Shown in pieces: positions 47,283 to 55,527 of a stretch of DNA of 64,000 nt (its first letter is position 1; every line of letters begins with the position of its first letter). Where the stretch lies: NCBI GenBank assembly GCA_945901045.1, contig CAMDKK010000006.1, forward strand, positions 45,846 to 109,845, written 5' to 3'. Position numbers and translations under genes: made by a program. The notes under the pieces are model-generated. The model had not been told where the DNA came from and did not search any database. It worked only from the letters and a program-made list of their open reading frames with translations. The DNA is from Limnohabitans sp. Rim8 (GTDB lineage: Bacteria > Pseudomonadota > Gammaproteobacteria > Burkholderiales > Burkholderiaceae_C).

Positions 47283-49835
47283 TTGATATTTGCCGCAAAA
47301 CGCAGTGTGCAGCAGGACGTATGGCGCGTGCTGTTGCTGGGTTGGCTTGCAGGGACGGCCGTTCAGTTGCAGCAGGCGGTACTTTGGCCCCTTCATGAAT
47401 TGGCCGTTGCAGCGTGTTGTTGTGCTCTGGGCATCTTGGCATTCATTCGCTGGCCGCTTGCCCTCAGAGGTTCAGTCTGGATTTGTGGGCTTGGGTTGAT
47501 GCTGCTGTCCGCATTGCTGGCTTGGAGCCTCGTGGGATGGCGTGCCCATGTGATGCTCAGTGATCAAATGCCGCCCGCAATGGAAGGCCGTAATCTGGAC
47601 GTGGTGGGGGTGGTCGTGGCCATGCCCCAGCGCAGCGAGTCGGGTTTGCGGTTTCGGTTTGCCATCGAGTCAGCACAGATGGATGGGCAAAGTGTTCGGG
47701 TACCGCAACAGGTTTATCTGGCGTGGTACGGTGGCGCTTTATTTGGCGCTGAGGGCGTCAACGCTGAACGCGCAGTGGCCGCGGTCCAGGCGGGCGAGCG
47801 TTGGCAATGGCGTGTGCGCCTCAAAGCACCCCATGGGCATATGAATCCTGGTGGTTTTGATTACGAGTTGTGGCTGTGGGAGCAGGGCTTACAAGCCACG
47901 GGGTACGTGCGGACCGGGGCTCAAGATCCCGCGCCGGTGCGCTTGACTCAAACCTATCTGCACCCCATTGAATGGGCGCGACAATCTGTCAGGGATGCCA
48001 TCGTGGCGCGTTTTGTGATGGGCCAAGGCGGTGAAGCCGAGGCGAAACTGGCAGGGGTGGTGGCGGCTTTGGTCACGGGTGACCAAAGTGCAATCGACCG
48101 GAGCGATTGGGATGTTTTCCGTGCCACAGGTGTTGCGCATTTGATGAGCATTTCGGGCCTTCATATCACCTTGTTCGCTTGGCTTGCAGCCGCCTTGGTG
48201 GGTGCTTTCTGGCGCCGTTCAGCCTTGTGGGGTTGGCACTGGTGTTTGCATTGGCCAGCGCCGCAAGCGGCCTTGGTCGGTGGGGTGTTGTTGGCTGCGG
48301 CTTATGCCTTGTTCAGTGGTTGGGGTTTGCCGGCGCAGCGCACGGTCTGGATGTTGGCCATGGTGGGGGTGCTGCGTTTGTCTGGGCGCAATTGGCCCTG
48401 GCCATGGGTCTGGACTTTAGCCCTGGGTGTCGTCGTCTTATTGGATCCTTGGGCTTTGTATCAAGCGGGGTTCTGGCTGAGCTTTGTCGCTGTAGGGGTT
48501 TTGTTTGCGACCTCGCCCCCCGTGATGAATGACCCCAAATTGGTGCGTGATCCTGCGCGTAATCAAGCGTGGTTGCAGTGGATCAACTCATTTGGGTGGA
48601 TTGAGAAATTCTGGAGCCTGGTGCGCGAACAGTGGGTTGTGACTTGGGCCCTCACGCCCTTGTCAATTTTGTTCTTTGGGCAAATATCTGGGGTGGGTTT
48701 GTTGGCCAATCTCCTGGCTATTCCCTGGGTCACTTTGGTGGTGACACCTTTGGCCATGGGCGGCGTGTTGTGGCCGGGCTTGTGGTCTTTGGCCGTAGTG
48801 GCTTTACAGCCTCTGCAGTGGCTGCTCGCCGAGATGGCGTCATGGTCGTGGGCCACTGCGTATGTGGCTTTGCCGCCATTGGGTCTTGCCTTGATTGCCC
48901 TTTTGGGCGGCTTGTTGATGGCCATGCCTTGGCCCTGGAAGGTGCGCTGCTTGGGGATTCCTCTTTTGTTGCCCGTTTTGGGGTGGCAGGTTCCTCGCCC
49001 CTTGCCTGGGCACTTTGAATTGTTAGCGCTCGATTTGGGGCAAGGCAACGCTGTGCTGGTTCGAACCGCTCAACACAGTTTGCTTTATGACACAGGGCCG
49101 CGCTATTCGGTCGAGAGCGATGCGGGCCACCGCGTGGTGGTGCCCTTGCTGCGCAGATGGAATGAACGCTTGGACACATTGATGCTCAGCCACCGGGACA
49201 GTGATCACACGGGAGGCGCCGCCGCCGTGATGGGCATGCAGCCATGGGTAAGCTTGCGAAGTTCTTTGGAGTGGGGTCATCCCTTGCTGAATTCATCCAG
49301 ACAACTGAATGCGCAAAGCCAAGAGCCGATCAGGTGCTCTGCAGGTCAAAGTTGGACCTGGGATGGGGTGACGTTTGAAGTGCTCCACCCCCTGGCGGAA
49401 AACTATGTTCAGGGTGCACGCAGCAACAGTCTGAGCTGTGTGTTGCGCATCAGCAATGCGCGTCAGACAGCCTTGCTGGTCGGTGACATTGAGGCACCGC
49501 AAGAACTTGCCTTGCTTAAGCGTGCCCAAGCCGCAGATGGCTTGGCACTTTCTTTGAAAGCTGATGTGTTGTTGGTGCCCCACCACGGCAGCAAAACCTC
49601 TTCAACTGCCAGCTTTATCGATGCCGTGTCGCCGCGTTGGGCTTGGGTGCAAGCAGGTTACCGCAACCGTTTCGGTCATCCGGCAGCAGAGGTGGTTGCG
49701 CGATACCAAATGCGCAACATCGCGGTGGTGGACTCGGCCCATTGCGGTGCAATGCACTGGCGCAGCGATCAAGCCGGTGTCATGCAATGCGAAAGAACAA
49801 CGGCTCGTCGTTATTGGCACCACAACGCGCCCTGA
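47283..49835 (+). CDS. comEC: ComEC/Rec2 DNA-uptake channel protein
   Basis: The 850-residue membrane protein has an N-terminal soluble part (residues about 85-210), then the competence domain with ALVTGDQSAIDRSDWDVFRA, TGVAHLMSISGLHITLFAWL and LFSGWGLPAQRTVWML. A C-terminal metallo-beta-lactamase domain starts near residue 580 with LDLGQGNAVLVRT and has the metal motif SHRDSDHTGG near residue 636. ComEC moves single-stranded DNA across the inner membrane during transformation. The TTG at 47283 follows GGGAG at correct spacing; no in-frame ATG lies before the first hydrophobic segment. No comEA or pilus gene is adjacent. Confidence 0.94.
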   Translation: MIFAAKRSVQQDVWRVLLLGWLAGTAVQLQQAVLWPLHELAVAACCCALGILAFIRWPLALRGSVWICGLGLMLLSALLAWSLVGWRAHVMLSDQMPPAMEGRNLDVVGVVVAMPQRSESGLRFRFAIESAQMDGQSVRVPQQVYLAWYGGALFGAEGVNAERAVAAVQAGERWQWRVRLKAPHGHMNPGGFDYELWLWEQGLQATGYVRTGAQDPAPVRLTQTYLHPIEWARQSVRDAIVARFVMGQGGEAEAKLAGVVAALVTGDQSAIDRSDWDVFRATGVAHLMSISGLHITLFAWLAAALVGAFWRRSALWGWHWCLHWPAPQAALVGGVLLAAAYALFSGWGLPAQRTVWMLAMVGVLRLSGRNWPWPWVWTLALGVVVLLDPWALYQAGFWLSFVAVGVLFATSPPVMNDPKLVRDPARNQAWLQWINSFGWIEKFWSLVREQWVVTWALTPLSILFFGQISGVGLLANLLAIPWVTLVVTPLAMGGVLWPGLWSLAVVALQPLQWLLAEMASWSWATAYVALPPLGLALIALLGGLLMAMPWPWKVRCLGIPLLLPVLGWQVPRPLPGHFELLALDLGQGNAVLVRTAQHSLLYDTGPRYSVESDAGHRVVVPLLRRWNERLDTLMLSHRDSDHTGGAAAVMGMQPWVSLRSSLEWGHPLLNSSRQLNAQSQEPIRCSAGQSWTWDGVTFEVLHPLAENYVQGARSNSLSCVLRISNARQTALLVGDIEAPQELALLKRAQAADGLALSLKADVLLVPHHGSKTSSTASFIDAVSPRWAWVQAGYRNRFGHPAAEVVARYQMRNIAVVDSAHCGAMHWRSDQAGVMQCERTTARRYWHHNAP

Positions 49836-50135
49836 AGTTCTCCCTGCAATGCAATCCATGGCTCGCAGTGAATGGTCATGCAAGCAGCAGCCTGGTTAGC
49901 CTTTGTGCTGGTCAATTTCTTTTGAGACAGTTTCGTGGTCGTTTGCAAACTTGCCTTCCCAGTTGGTTTTGTTGCAATGGGGATTGGATCAGTTTGGTTT
50001 AGTCTTTGAACATAATTGACTTAATTATTGGCGTGATACCTAGGGTTTACCTTGACTTCGTTGGCATAGATAAGGCTTGCAAAACAATATAAACAATTTA
50101 TATTGTTTCATTATTTGTTGGCATGGAGAATGTCT
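49836..50135. other. Intergenic region after comEC
   Basis: These 300 bases contain no recognisable gene. The base composition becomes AT-rich after about 50020. The only structure I see is a strong dyad at 50082-50108 just before the next small gene. Confidence 0.5.
50082..50108. promoter_or_regulatory. Perfect AT-rich dyad with 12-bp arms
   Basis: AAACAATATAAA at 50082-50093 is the exact reverse complement of TTTATATTGTTT at 50097-50108, with CAA between. It ends 27 bases before the start of the 71-residue protein gene. The arms contain TATAAA/TATATT, so it may overlap a promoter as an operator; as RNA it could form a hairpin near the ribosome site. Confidence 0.55.
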
Positions 50136-50351
50136 ATGACTTTTTTCAAGAATCTGTGGAGTCGTGCTTTGGAAAAACGCCAACGCTTTACTGAGGCTAT
50201 GTATGTCCCGACACAAACGGGATCGCACGATCTGGGTGACAAATATTTAGGTGACATGGCCAGTGCCTACATAGAGATCCGAGATTTTCCCGATGCAGGG
50301 CGAAATCCATTCCAGCGAATTGAAATTCATGTTGTGAATAAGAAGCCATGA
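50136..50351 (+). CDS. Small conserved-looking protein of unknown function
   Basis: The 71-residue product (MTFFKNLWSRALEKRQRF...) begins with an amphipathic basic segment and then a soluble stretch ending FQRIEIHVVNKKP. I do not recognise a family. The ATG at 50136 is placed 6-7 bases after GGAGA; an ATG at 50130 lies too close to it. The AT-rich dyad upstream and the ribosome site support expression. It precedes the CBS-domain gene on the same strand by 247 bases. Confidence 0.55.
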   Translation: MTFFKNLWSRALEKRQRFTEAMYVPTQTGSHDLGDKYLGDMASAYIEIRDFPDAGRNPFQRIEIHVVNKKP

Positions 50352-50557
50352 AACCTACATCACATCGGCCTGAATTGACTTAACGAGCCTGTTTTGTCCT
50401 GAGAGGATGGCTGGGAATCAGTTGTTGAACAGTCTCTTTTACTTCACAAGCTGCCAAGAACACTTTGATTGCCCATTTTTATGAGACTGCTTTCCGATCA
50501 AGCTGTAAGATAGTTGTTGGAAAAAAACCAAGAGCACTGTCCAATTTATGCGGCAGG

Positions 50558-50584
50558 AACTACTGACACAGTAGTTTTATTTTT
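50558..50584 (+). terminator. Terminator-like hairpin with U-tract before the CBS-domain gene
   Basis: AACTACTG (50558-50565) pairs exactly with CAGTAGTT (50569-50576) around ACA, and a U-rich run TTATTTTT follows. It ends only about 15 bases before the CBS-domain start. It could terminate a transcript from upstream, or act as an attenuator in the leader of the CBS gene. Confidence 0.6.
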
Positions 50585-50598
50585 CAAGGCAAATTTGT

Positions 50599-51036
50599 AT
50601 GACCACCGTAAAGAAAATTATTGATCAAAAAGAAAACACCATCTTCTCTGTCAGAACCTCTGACGGTGTAGAGAATGTTCTGAAAATTATGCGTGATCAC
50701 CGCGTACGGGCCGTCTTGGTCATAGATGAAGGTGAATTGAAGGGAATCGTTTCACAAGGCGATTGCGCTATCAAAGTTCTTTTGCCCCATGACGATCCGT
50801 CACAGGTTGCGGTCTCAAAAATCATGACACCTAACCCTCTTACTGTGACACTCTCGAACTCTTTGGATGAGTGCATGGCGATCATGGTTCACAAGCACAT
50901 CAGGCACTTGCCAGTAGTTGAAAAAAACAAAGTAGTTGGCGTTATTTCTATTGGTGATCTGGTCAAGAACATCATTGAACTTCAGGGCAATCAGATCAAA
51001 TTTCTTGAAACCTATATTAAAGGACACGGCGCCTGA
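50599..51036 (+). CDS. CBS-domain pair protein
   Basis: The 145-residue protein consists of two CBS motifs: residues about 10-65 (TIFSVRTSDGVENVLKIMRD, VLVIDEGELKGIVSQGDCA) and 75-130 (IMTPNPLTVTLSNSLDECMA, HLPVVEKNKVVGVISIGDLV). Such stand-alone Bateman modules bind adenine nucleotides and sense energy status. The partner is not evident. A strong terminator follows, so it is the last gene of its unit. Confidence 0.94.
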   Translation: MTTVKKIIDQKENTIFSVRTSDGVENVLKIMRDHRVRAVLVIDEGELKGIVSQGDCAIKVLLPHDDPSQVAVSKIMTPNPLTVTLSNSLDECMAIMVHKHIRHLPVVEKNKVVGVISIGDLVKNIIELQGNQIKFLETYIKGHGA

Positions 51037-51042
51037 TCGCAT

Positions 51043-51073
51043 TGATGCCAAACTGTTGCTGGCATCATTTTTT
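51043..51073 (+). terminator. Rho-independent terminator after the CBS-domain gene
   Basis: TGATGCCA (51043-51050) pairs exactly with TGGCATCA (51060-51067) across a 9-base loop, followed by six T at 51068-51073. It starts 7 bases after the stop codon. This is the clearest intrinsic terminator in the window. Confidence 0.88.
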
Positions 51074-51220
51074 ACGGATTGGTGCCAGGGCCAAAAAAGC
51101 ACGGAAAATAAAAGCGATTTTTTGTCGCTGCTATTGAGAAATTTTTAAGACTTTCAAGCCAGGCTGGAACGTCGGTTATTGCTACATTTGATTCGCACTG
51201 GCAGCCTCTTCCGCCCAATC

Positions 51221-52135
51221 TCACTCCGCTGAAGTCAGCAGTTGTTGCGCGGTTTCGCGGATCAGGGTCAAGGTTGCTTGCTGCGTGAGCGTGGTGGGCC
51301 GCAGTGAGCTGATGGCGGTGCTCAGCGTAATCGTCAGCGAAGGCGCATTGATGCGGCGCACGCTGAAGGCCGAGGGTTTGAAGGAGCTGGCCACCGCGTT
51401 GCGCGACAAAATCGCGGCGCCTGCGCCGTCGGCCACCAGCTCCAAAATCGCCGGCACGCCATCAATTTCGCAGGCAATCTGCGGCTGGCAGCCTATACGC
51501 GCCAACTCCGACTCCACATGCATGCGAATCGCATTGGGGCGACTTGGGATCACCAAAGGCAGAGTGGCCAGGTCTTTCAAGGCTATGGGCGGGGGCGGTG
51601 GGTCTTCTTGCAGGCCGGATGGGCGGGCTTGGACCAGCAGCAGTTCTTCGCGCACCAGTGGTTTCAGCTCCAGGCCGGTGCTGGCGTTGGCGTTGTAGAG
51701 CATGGCAATGTCCAGGCGGCCATGCAGCAAGCCTTCTTGCATGGCGGTCGTCAGGCCCTCGCTGATGGACAGGCGCGCTTCGGGCAAAGCCAGTCTGAAG
51801 GCGCGCATCAGCGGCACCGTGAGCACGCGCGCCACGCTGGGCGGCATGCCAAGCGCCACGCGGCCGGTCAGCCCCGTGCGCACGCGGTCCAGTTCTTCGC
51901 GAGCGCGCTCGACCTGATGCAAGATGCCGCGCCCATGTTCGAGAAGCACTTGCCCGGCTTCGGTGGGGGTGGCCCCGCGCCCATTGCGAACCAGCAGGTT
52001 TTGCCGCAATTCGACTTCGAGCAGGCGCACCTGGCGGCTCAGGGCCGGTTGCGCCACGTTGAGCGACACGGCGGCCCGAGTAAAGCTGCCCATTTCGGCC
52101 ACGCGCACAAAATATTCAAGCTGTTTGAGGTCCAT
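51221..52135 (-). CDS. LysR-type regulator of the protocatechuate 4,5-cleavage operon
   Basis: The 304-residue protein starts MDLKQLEYFVRVAEMGSFTRAAVSLNVAQPALSRQVRLLE, a standard LysR DNA-binding domain, and has the effector-binding domain behind it. It diverges from ligJ across 127 bases, as expected for the activator of a lig/pmd cluster. A short CATA-N13-TATG dyad at 52148-52168 in the gap is a possible binding site. The ATG at 52135 is used rather than the TTG two codons earlier. Confidence 0.9.
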   Translation of the reverse strand: MDLKQLEYFVRVAEMGSFTRAAVSLNVAQPALSRQVRLLEVELRQNLLVRNGRGATPTEAGQVLLEHGRGILHQVERAREELDRVRTGLTGRVALGMPPSVARVLTVPLMRAFRLALPEARLSISEGLTTAMQEGLLHGRLDIAMLYNANASTGLELKPLVREELLLVQARPSGLQEDPPPPPIALKDLATLPLVIPSRPNAIRMHVESELARIGCQPQIACEIDGVPAILELVADGAGAAILSRNAVASSFKPSAFSVRRINAPSLTITLSTAISSLRPTTLTQQATLTLIRETAQQLLTSAE

Positions 52136-52262
52136 GGTCAAATTCTACATACCTTTAGATTAGTTATGCGGTTTTGATCTATCTGCTAGACCGTGCGGTC
52201 GCTTGGGTTTTGTGGGCTAGGGCGCGACAATCCACTCAGTCCTTTTTTCAATGAGATGTGCC

Positions 52263-53303
52263 ATGAAAAACCCTTTGATCATCGATTGCCACGGTCACTA
52301 CACCACAGCCCCCAAGGCGCTGGAAACTTGGCGCAACCAGCAAATTGCGGGCATTGCAGACCCAGCGATGATGCCCAAGGTGTCTGATTTGAAAATCAGC
52401 GACGACGAGTTGCGTGAATCGATTGAAACCAACCAACTCAAGTTGATGAAGGAGCGCGGCTCGGACATCACCATCTTCAGCCCCCGCGCCAGCTTCATGG
52501 CCCACCACATCGGTGACTTTCAGATCTCATCCACTTGGGCGGCGATTTGCAATGAGCTGTGCTTTCGCGTGGCGCAACTCTTTCCCGATCACTTTGTGCC
52601 TGCGGCCATGTTGCCCCAGTCGCACGGTGTGGACCCTGCCACTTGCATTCCTGAACTGGTCAAGTGTGTAGAGCAATTCGCTAATGTGGGCATCAACCTG
52701 AACCCCGATCCGTCCGGTGGCCACTGGACATCGCCGCCGCTGTCCGACAAAGCCTGGTACCCCATTTACGAAAAGATGGTGGAGTACGACATTCCCGCCA
52801 TGATTCATGTGAGCACCAGTTGCAACGCTTGCTTTCACACCACCGGTGCGCACTACCTGAACGCCGACACCACGGCTTTCATGCAGTGCCTGACCAGTGA
52901 TTTGTTCAAGGATTTTCCAACGCTCAAGTTCTTGATCCCGCACGGCGGCGGCGCGGTGCCTTACCACTGGGGCCGTTTCCGTGGCCTGGCGCAAGAGTTG
53001 AAAAAGCCTTTGCTGCAAGACCATTTGCTGAACAACATCTTCTTTGACACCTGTGTCTACCACCAGCCGGGTATCGACCTGTTGACCAAGGTGATTCCGG
53101 TGGAGAACATCTTGTTTGCGTCCGAAATGATTGGCGCTGTGCGCGGCATTGACCCTGAAACAGGTCACTACTTTGACGACACCAAACGCTACATTCAGGG
53201 CTCAGACATTTTGAACGACGCGCAGCGCTTTAAGATCTACGAAGGCAATGCGCGTCGCGTTTTCCCGCGTCTGGATTCGCAACTCAAGGCCAAAGGCCAA
53301 TAA
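52263..53303 (+). CDS. ligJ: 4-Oxalomesaconate hydratase
   Basis: The 346-residue amidohydrolase-family enzyme begins [21 protein letters not shown], the distinctive LigJ/PmdE start with the His-x-His metal pair, and has [19 protein letters not shown] and [12 protein letters not shown] later. It adds water to 4-oxalomesaconate to give 4-carboxy-4-hydroxy-2-oxoadipate. Length matches LigJ (about 341). It is the first gene after the divergent LysR gene and is followed by the aldolase of the next step. The ATG at 52263 is preferred over one four codons earlier. Confidence 0.92.
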   Translation: MKNPLIIDCHGHYTTAPKALETWRNQQIAGIADPAMMPKVSDLKISDDELRESIETNQLKLMKERGSDITIFSPRASFMAHHIGDFQISSTWAAICNELCFRVAQLFPDHFVPAAMLPQSHGVDPATCIPELVKCVEQFANVGINLNPDPSGGHWTSPPLSDKAWYPIYEKMVEYDIPAMIHVSTSCNACFHTTGAHYLNADTTAFMQCLTSDLFKDFPTLKFLIPHGGGAVPYHWGRFRGLAQELKKPLLQDHLLNNIFFDTCVYHQPGIDLLTKVIPVENILFASEMIGAVRGIDPETGHYFDDTKRYIQGSDILNDAQRFKIYEGNARRVFPRLDSQLKAKGQ

Positions 53304-53359
53304 AGTTTGTCATTCCCGAAGTGATCGGGAATCCAGACCATTTAAAAAGGAAATTCGCC

Positions 53360-54043
53360 ATGACCACACTCGGCATCGTCAAACGCAACATCAGCCGCGC
53401 CGACAAAGCAGCGGTAGACAAACTCGGCCGCTTTGGCGTGGCCACGGTGCATGAAGCTATGGGCCGCGTGGGTTTGATGCAGCGTTACATGCGTCCGATC
53501 TACAGCGGTGCGCTGGTGTCCGGCACGGCGGTGACCGTTCTGCTGCACCCCGGTGACAACTGGATGATGCATGTGGTGGCCGAGCAAATCCAACCTGGAG
53601 ATGTAGTGATTGCCGCCTTGAGCGCCGACAACTGCGATGGTTTTTTTGGTGACCTTCTGGCCACCTCCTTCATGGCACGTGGTGCCAAGGCCTTGATCAT
53701 CGATGCCGGAGTGCGCGACGTGAAAGAACTCACCGCCATGGGTTTTCCGGTGTGGAGCAAGGGCATCAGTGCCAAGGGCACCATCAAGTCGACCTTGGGC
53801 TCGGTGAACATTCCTGTCGTGTGCGCCGGGGTCAGCGTCAACCCGGGCGACGCGGTGGTGGCCGATGACGACGGCGTGGTGGTTGTGCCGGCCGAGTGGG
53901 CGCAAAAAGTGGCCGATGCCGCCGAGGCCCGTGAAGCCAACGAAGGCGAGAAACGTGCCAAATTAGCGGCTGGCGTATTTGGGCTGGACATGTACAACAT
54001 GCGTGAGCCCTTGGCCAAGGCCGGCCTGAAATACATCGATTGA
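53360..54043 (+). CDS. ligK: 4-Carboxy-4-hydroxy-2-oxoadipate aldolase
   Basis: The 227-residue RraA-like class II aldolase contains [48 protein letters not shown] and [18 protein letters not shown]. It splits its substrate into pyruvate and oxaloacetate, the last step of protocatechuate 4,5-cleavage, and also decarboxylates oxaloacetate in homologues. Length equals LigK/PmdF (about 228). The ATG at 53360 follows AAGGAAA; it lies 56 bases after ligJ. Confidence 0.94.
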   Translation: MTTLGIVKRNISRADKAAVDKLGRFGVATVHEAMGRVGLMQRYMRPIYSGALVSGTAVTVLLHPGDNWMMHVVAEQIQPGDVVIAALSADNCDGFFGDLLATSFMARGAKALIIDAGVRDVKELTAMGFPVWSKGISAKGTIKSTLGSVNIPVVCAGVSVNPGDAVVADDDGVVVVPAEWAQKVADAAEAREANEGEKRAKLAAGVFGLDMYNMREPLAKAGLKYID

Positions 54044-54053
54044 GATCAGGGCC

Positions 54054-54479
54054 ATGCTGAACCCTGCTTTGCGCACTGTCTTGCTGACCCTGGTGACCGC
54101 AATGTGCCTGCCCGTCATCGCGCAAACCTACCCAAGCAAACCCGTCAAGGTGGTGGTGGGCTGCGCCGCCAATGCGCTGGCTGTTTTGCCGCATGTTGAA
54201 AGCGCCAAGCTCAACGTGTTGGTCGTCTTGAGTCCGACGCGCAGCCCGATCTTCCCCGAGGTTCCAACCATGGCTGAGTCGGGTTTTCCGGGTTTTGAGG
54301 CCTCGGTCTGGTACGGCTTGGTGGCCCCTGCAGCCACGCCCAAACCGATTGTGCAAAAGCGCCATGCCGAAGTACAAAAAGCTTTGCAAACCGCCCAAGT
54401 GCGTGAGCGCATGACCGCAGTGGACGGCGAAGTGGTGCCCGGCAGCTCCGAGATGTTCGCCAACCTCATCCATTCCTAA
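54054..54479 (+). pseudogene. Bug/TctC gene with large in-frame internal deletion
   Basis: The 141-codon frame keeps the signal peptide and Bug start IAQTYPSKPVKVVVG, then jumps straight to the C-terminal part ALAVLPHVESAKLNVLVVLS, VPTMAESGFPGFEASVWYGL and VAPAATPKPIV. About 180 residues, including the DGYT and PYKG ligand motifs, are missing, so the binding cleft cannot form. The frame is still open and lies 10 bases after ligK. It marks a receptor once encoded in the operon. Confidence 0.85.
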
Positions 54480-54551
54480 CGCTTGCGCTGAGACAAACTC
54501 ATGCGCGAAGCGAATAGCCAACCCGATTGAAATTTTTTGGAAAGTCGTCTC

Positions 54552-55469
54552 ATGGAATTCACCAAAACCCCAGGCTGGCTCGATTGGTACAGCGGCCCCA
54601 GCAAACCCCGATTCCAATTGCCCGCGGGCGCTGTGGACGCGCATTGCCATGTGTTCGGCCCGGGTGCTGAATTTCCTTATGCCCCCGAGCGCAAATACAC
54701 CCCTTGTGATGCCTCCAAAGCCCAGTTGTATGCTTTGCGCGACCATCTGGGTTTTGCCCGCAACATCGTGGTCGGCGCCAGCTGCCATGGTTCAGACAAC
54801 CGCGCCACCGTAGACGCCTTGCTTCAATCCGACGGCAAAGCACGAGGGGTGGCCACCGTCAAACGCTCGGTCACCGATGAAGAGTTGCAAACCATGCATG
54901 AAGCCGGTGTGCGCGGTGTGCGTTTCAACTTCGTCAAGCGCTTGGTGGACTTCACTCCTAAAGACGAATTGATGGAAATCGCAGATCGCATAGCCAAACT
55001 GGGCTGGCATGTGGTGATTTATTTTGAGGCGGTGGACTTGCCTGAGTTGTGGGACTTTTTCACTGGACTGCCCACCGTGGTGGTGGTCGACCACATGGGT
55101 ACCCCCGATGTGAAATTGCCGGTGGACGGACCGCAGTTCCAGTTGTTGCTCAAGTTCATGCGCGAGCACGGCAATGTATGGTGCAAGGTCACTTGCCCCG
55201 AGCGTCTGAGCGTGACCGGCGCACCTGCCTTGAACGGTGAGCAAAACGCTTACCAGGACGTGGTGCCTTTTGCCAAAGCCATTGTGGACGAGTTTCCTGA
55301 TCGCGTGTTGTGGGGCACCGATTGGCCGCATCCGAATTTGAAAAAGCACATGCCTGACGATGGCTTGCTGGTGGACTTTATTCCGCACATCGCCACCACG
55401 CCAGACAAGCAACACAAACTGCTGGTGGACAACCCGATGCGTTTGTACTGGCCTGAGGAACAGGCTTGA
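54552..55469 (+). CDS. ligI: 2-Pyrone-4,6-dicarboxylate hydrolase
   Basis: The 305-residue protein is a zinc-independent amidohydrolase-family lactonase with LPAGAVDAHCHVFGPGAEFPY, VVVVDHMGTPD and VLWGTDWPHPN, all LigI/PmdD signatures. It opens the lactone 2-pyrone-4,6-dicarboxylate to 4-oxalomesaconate. The ATG at 54552 begins MEFTKTPGWLDWYSGP. It is followed by a tannase-like gene and the dioxygenase genes. Confidence 0.94.
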   Translation: MEFTKTPGWLDWYSGPSKPRFQLPAGAVDAHCHVFGPGAEFPYAPERKYTPCDASKAQLYALRDHLGFARNIVVGASCHGSDNRATVDALLQSDGKARGVATVKRSVTDEELQTMHEAGVRGVRFNFVKRLVDFTPKDELMEIADRIAKLGWHVVIYFEAVDLPELWDFFTGLPTVVVVDHMGTPDVKLPVDGPQFQLLLKFMREHGNVWCKVTCPERLSVTGAPALNGEQNAYQDVVPFAKAIVDEFPDRVLWGTDWPHPNLKKHMPDDGLLVDFIPHIATTPDKQHKLLVDNPMRLYWPEEQA

Positions 55470-55527
55470 TGCGCGCTGGAATCGTTCACTTTTAAATCAT
55501 GAAGATAAAGATACGGAGATGAAATCA

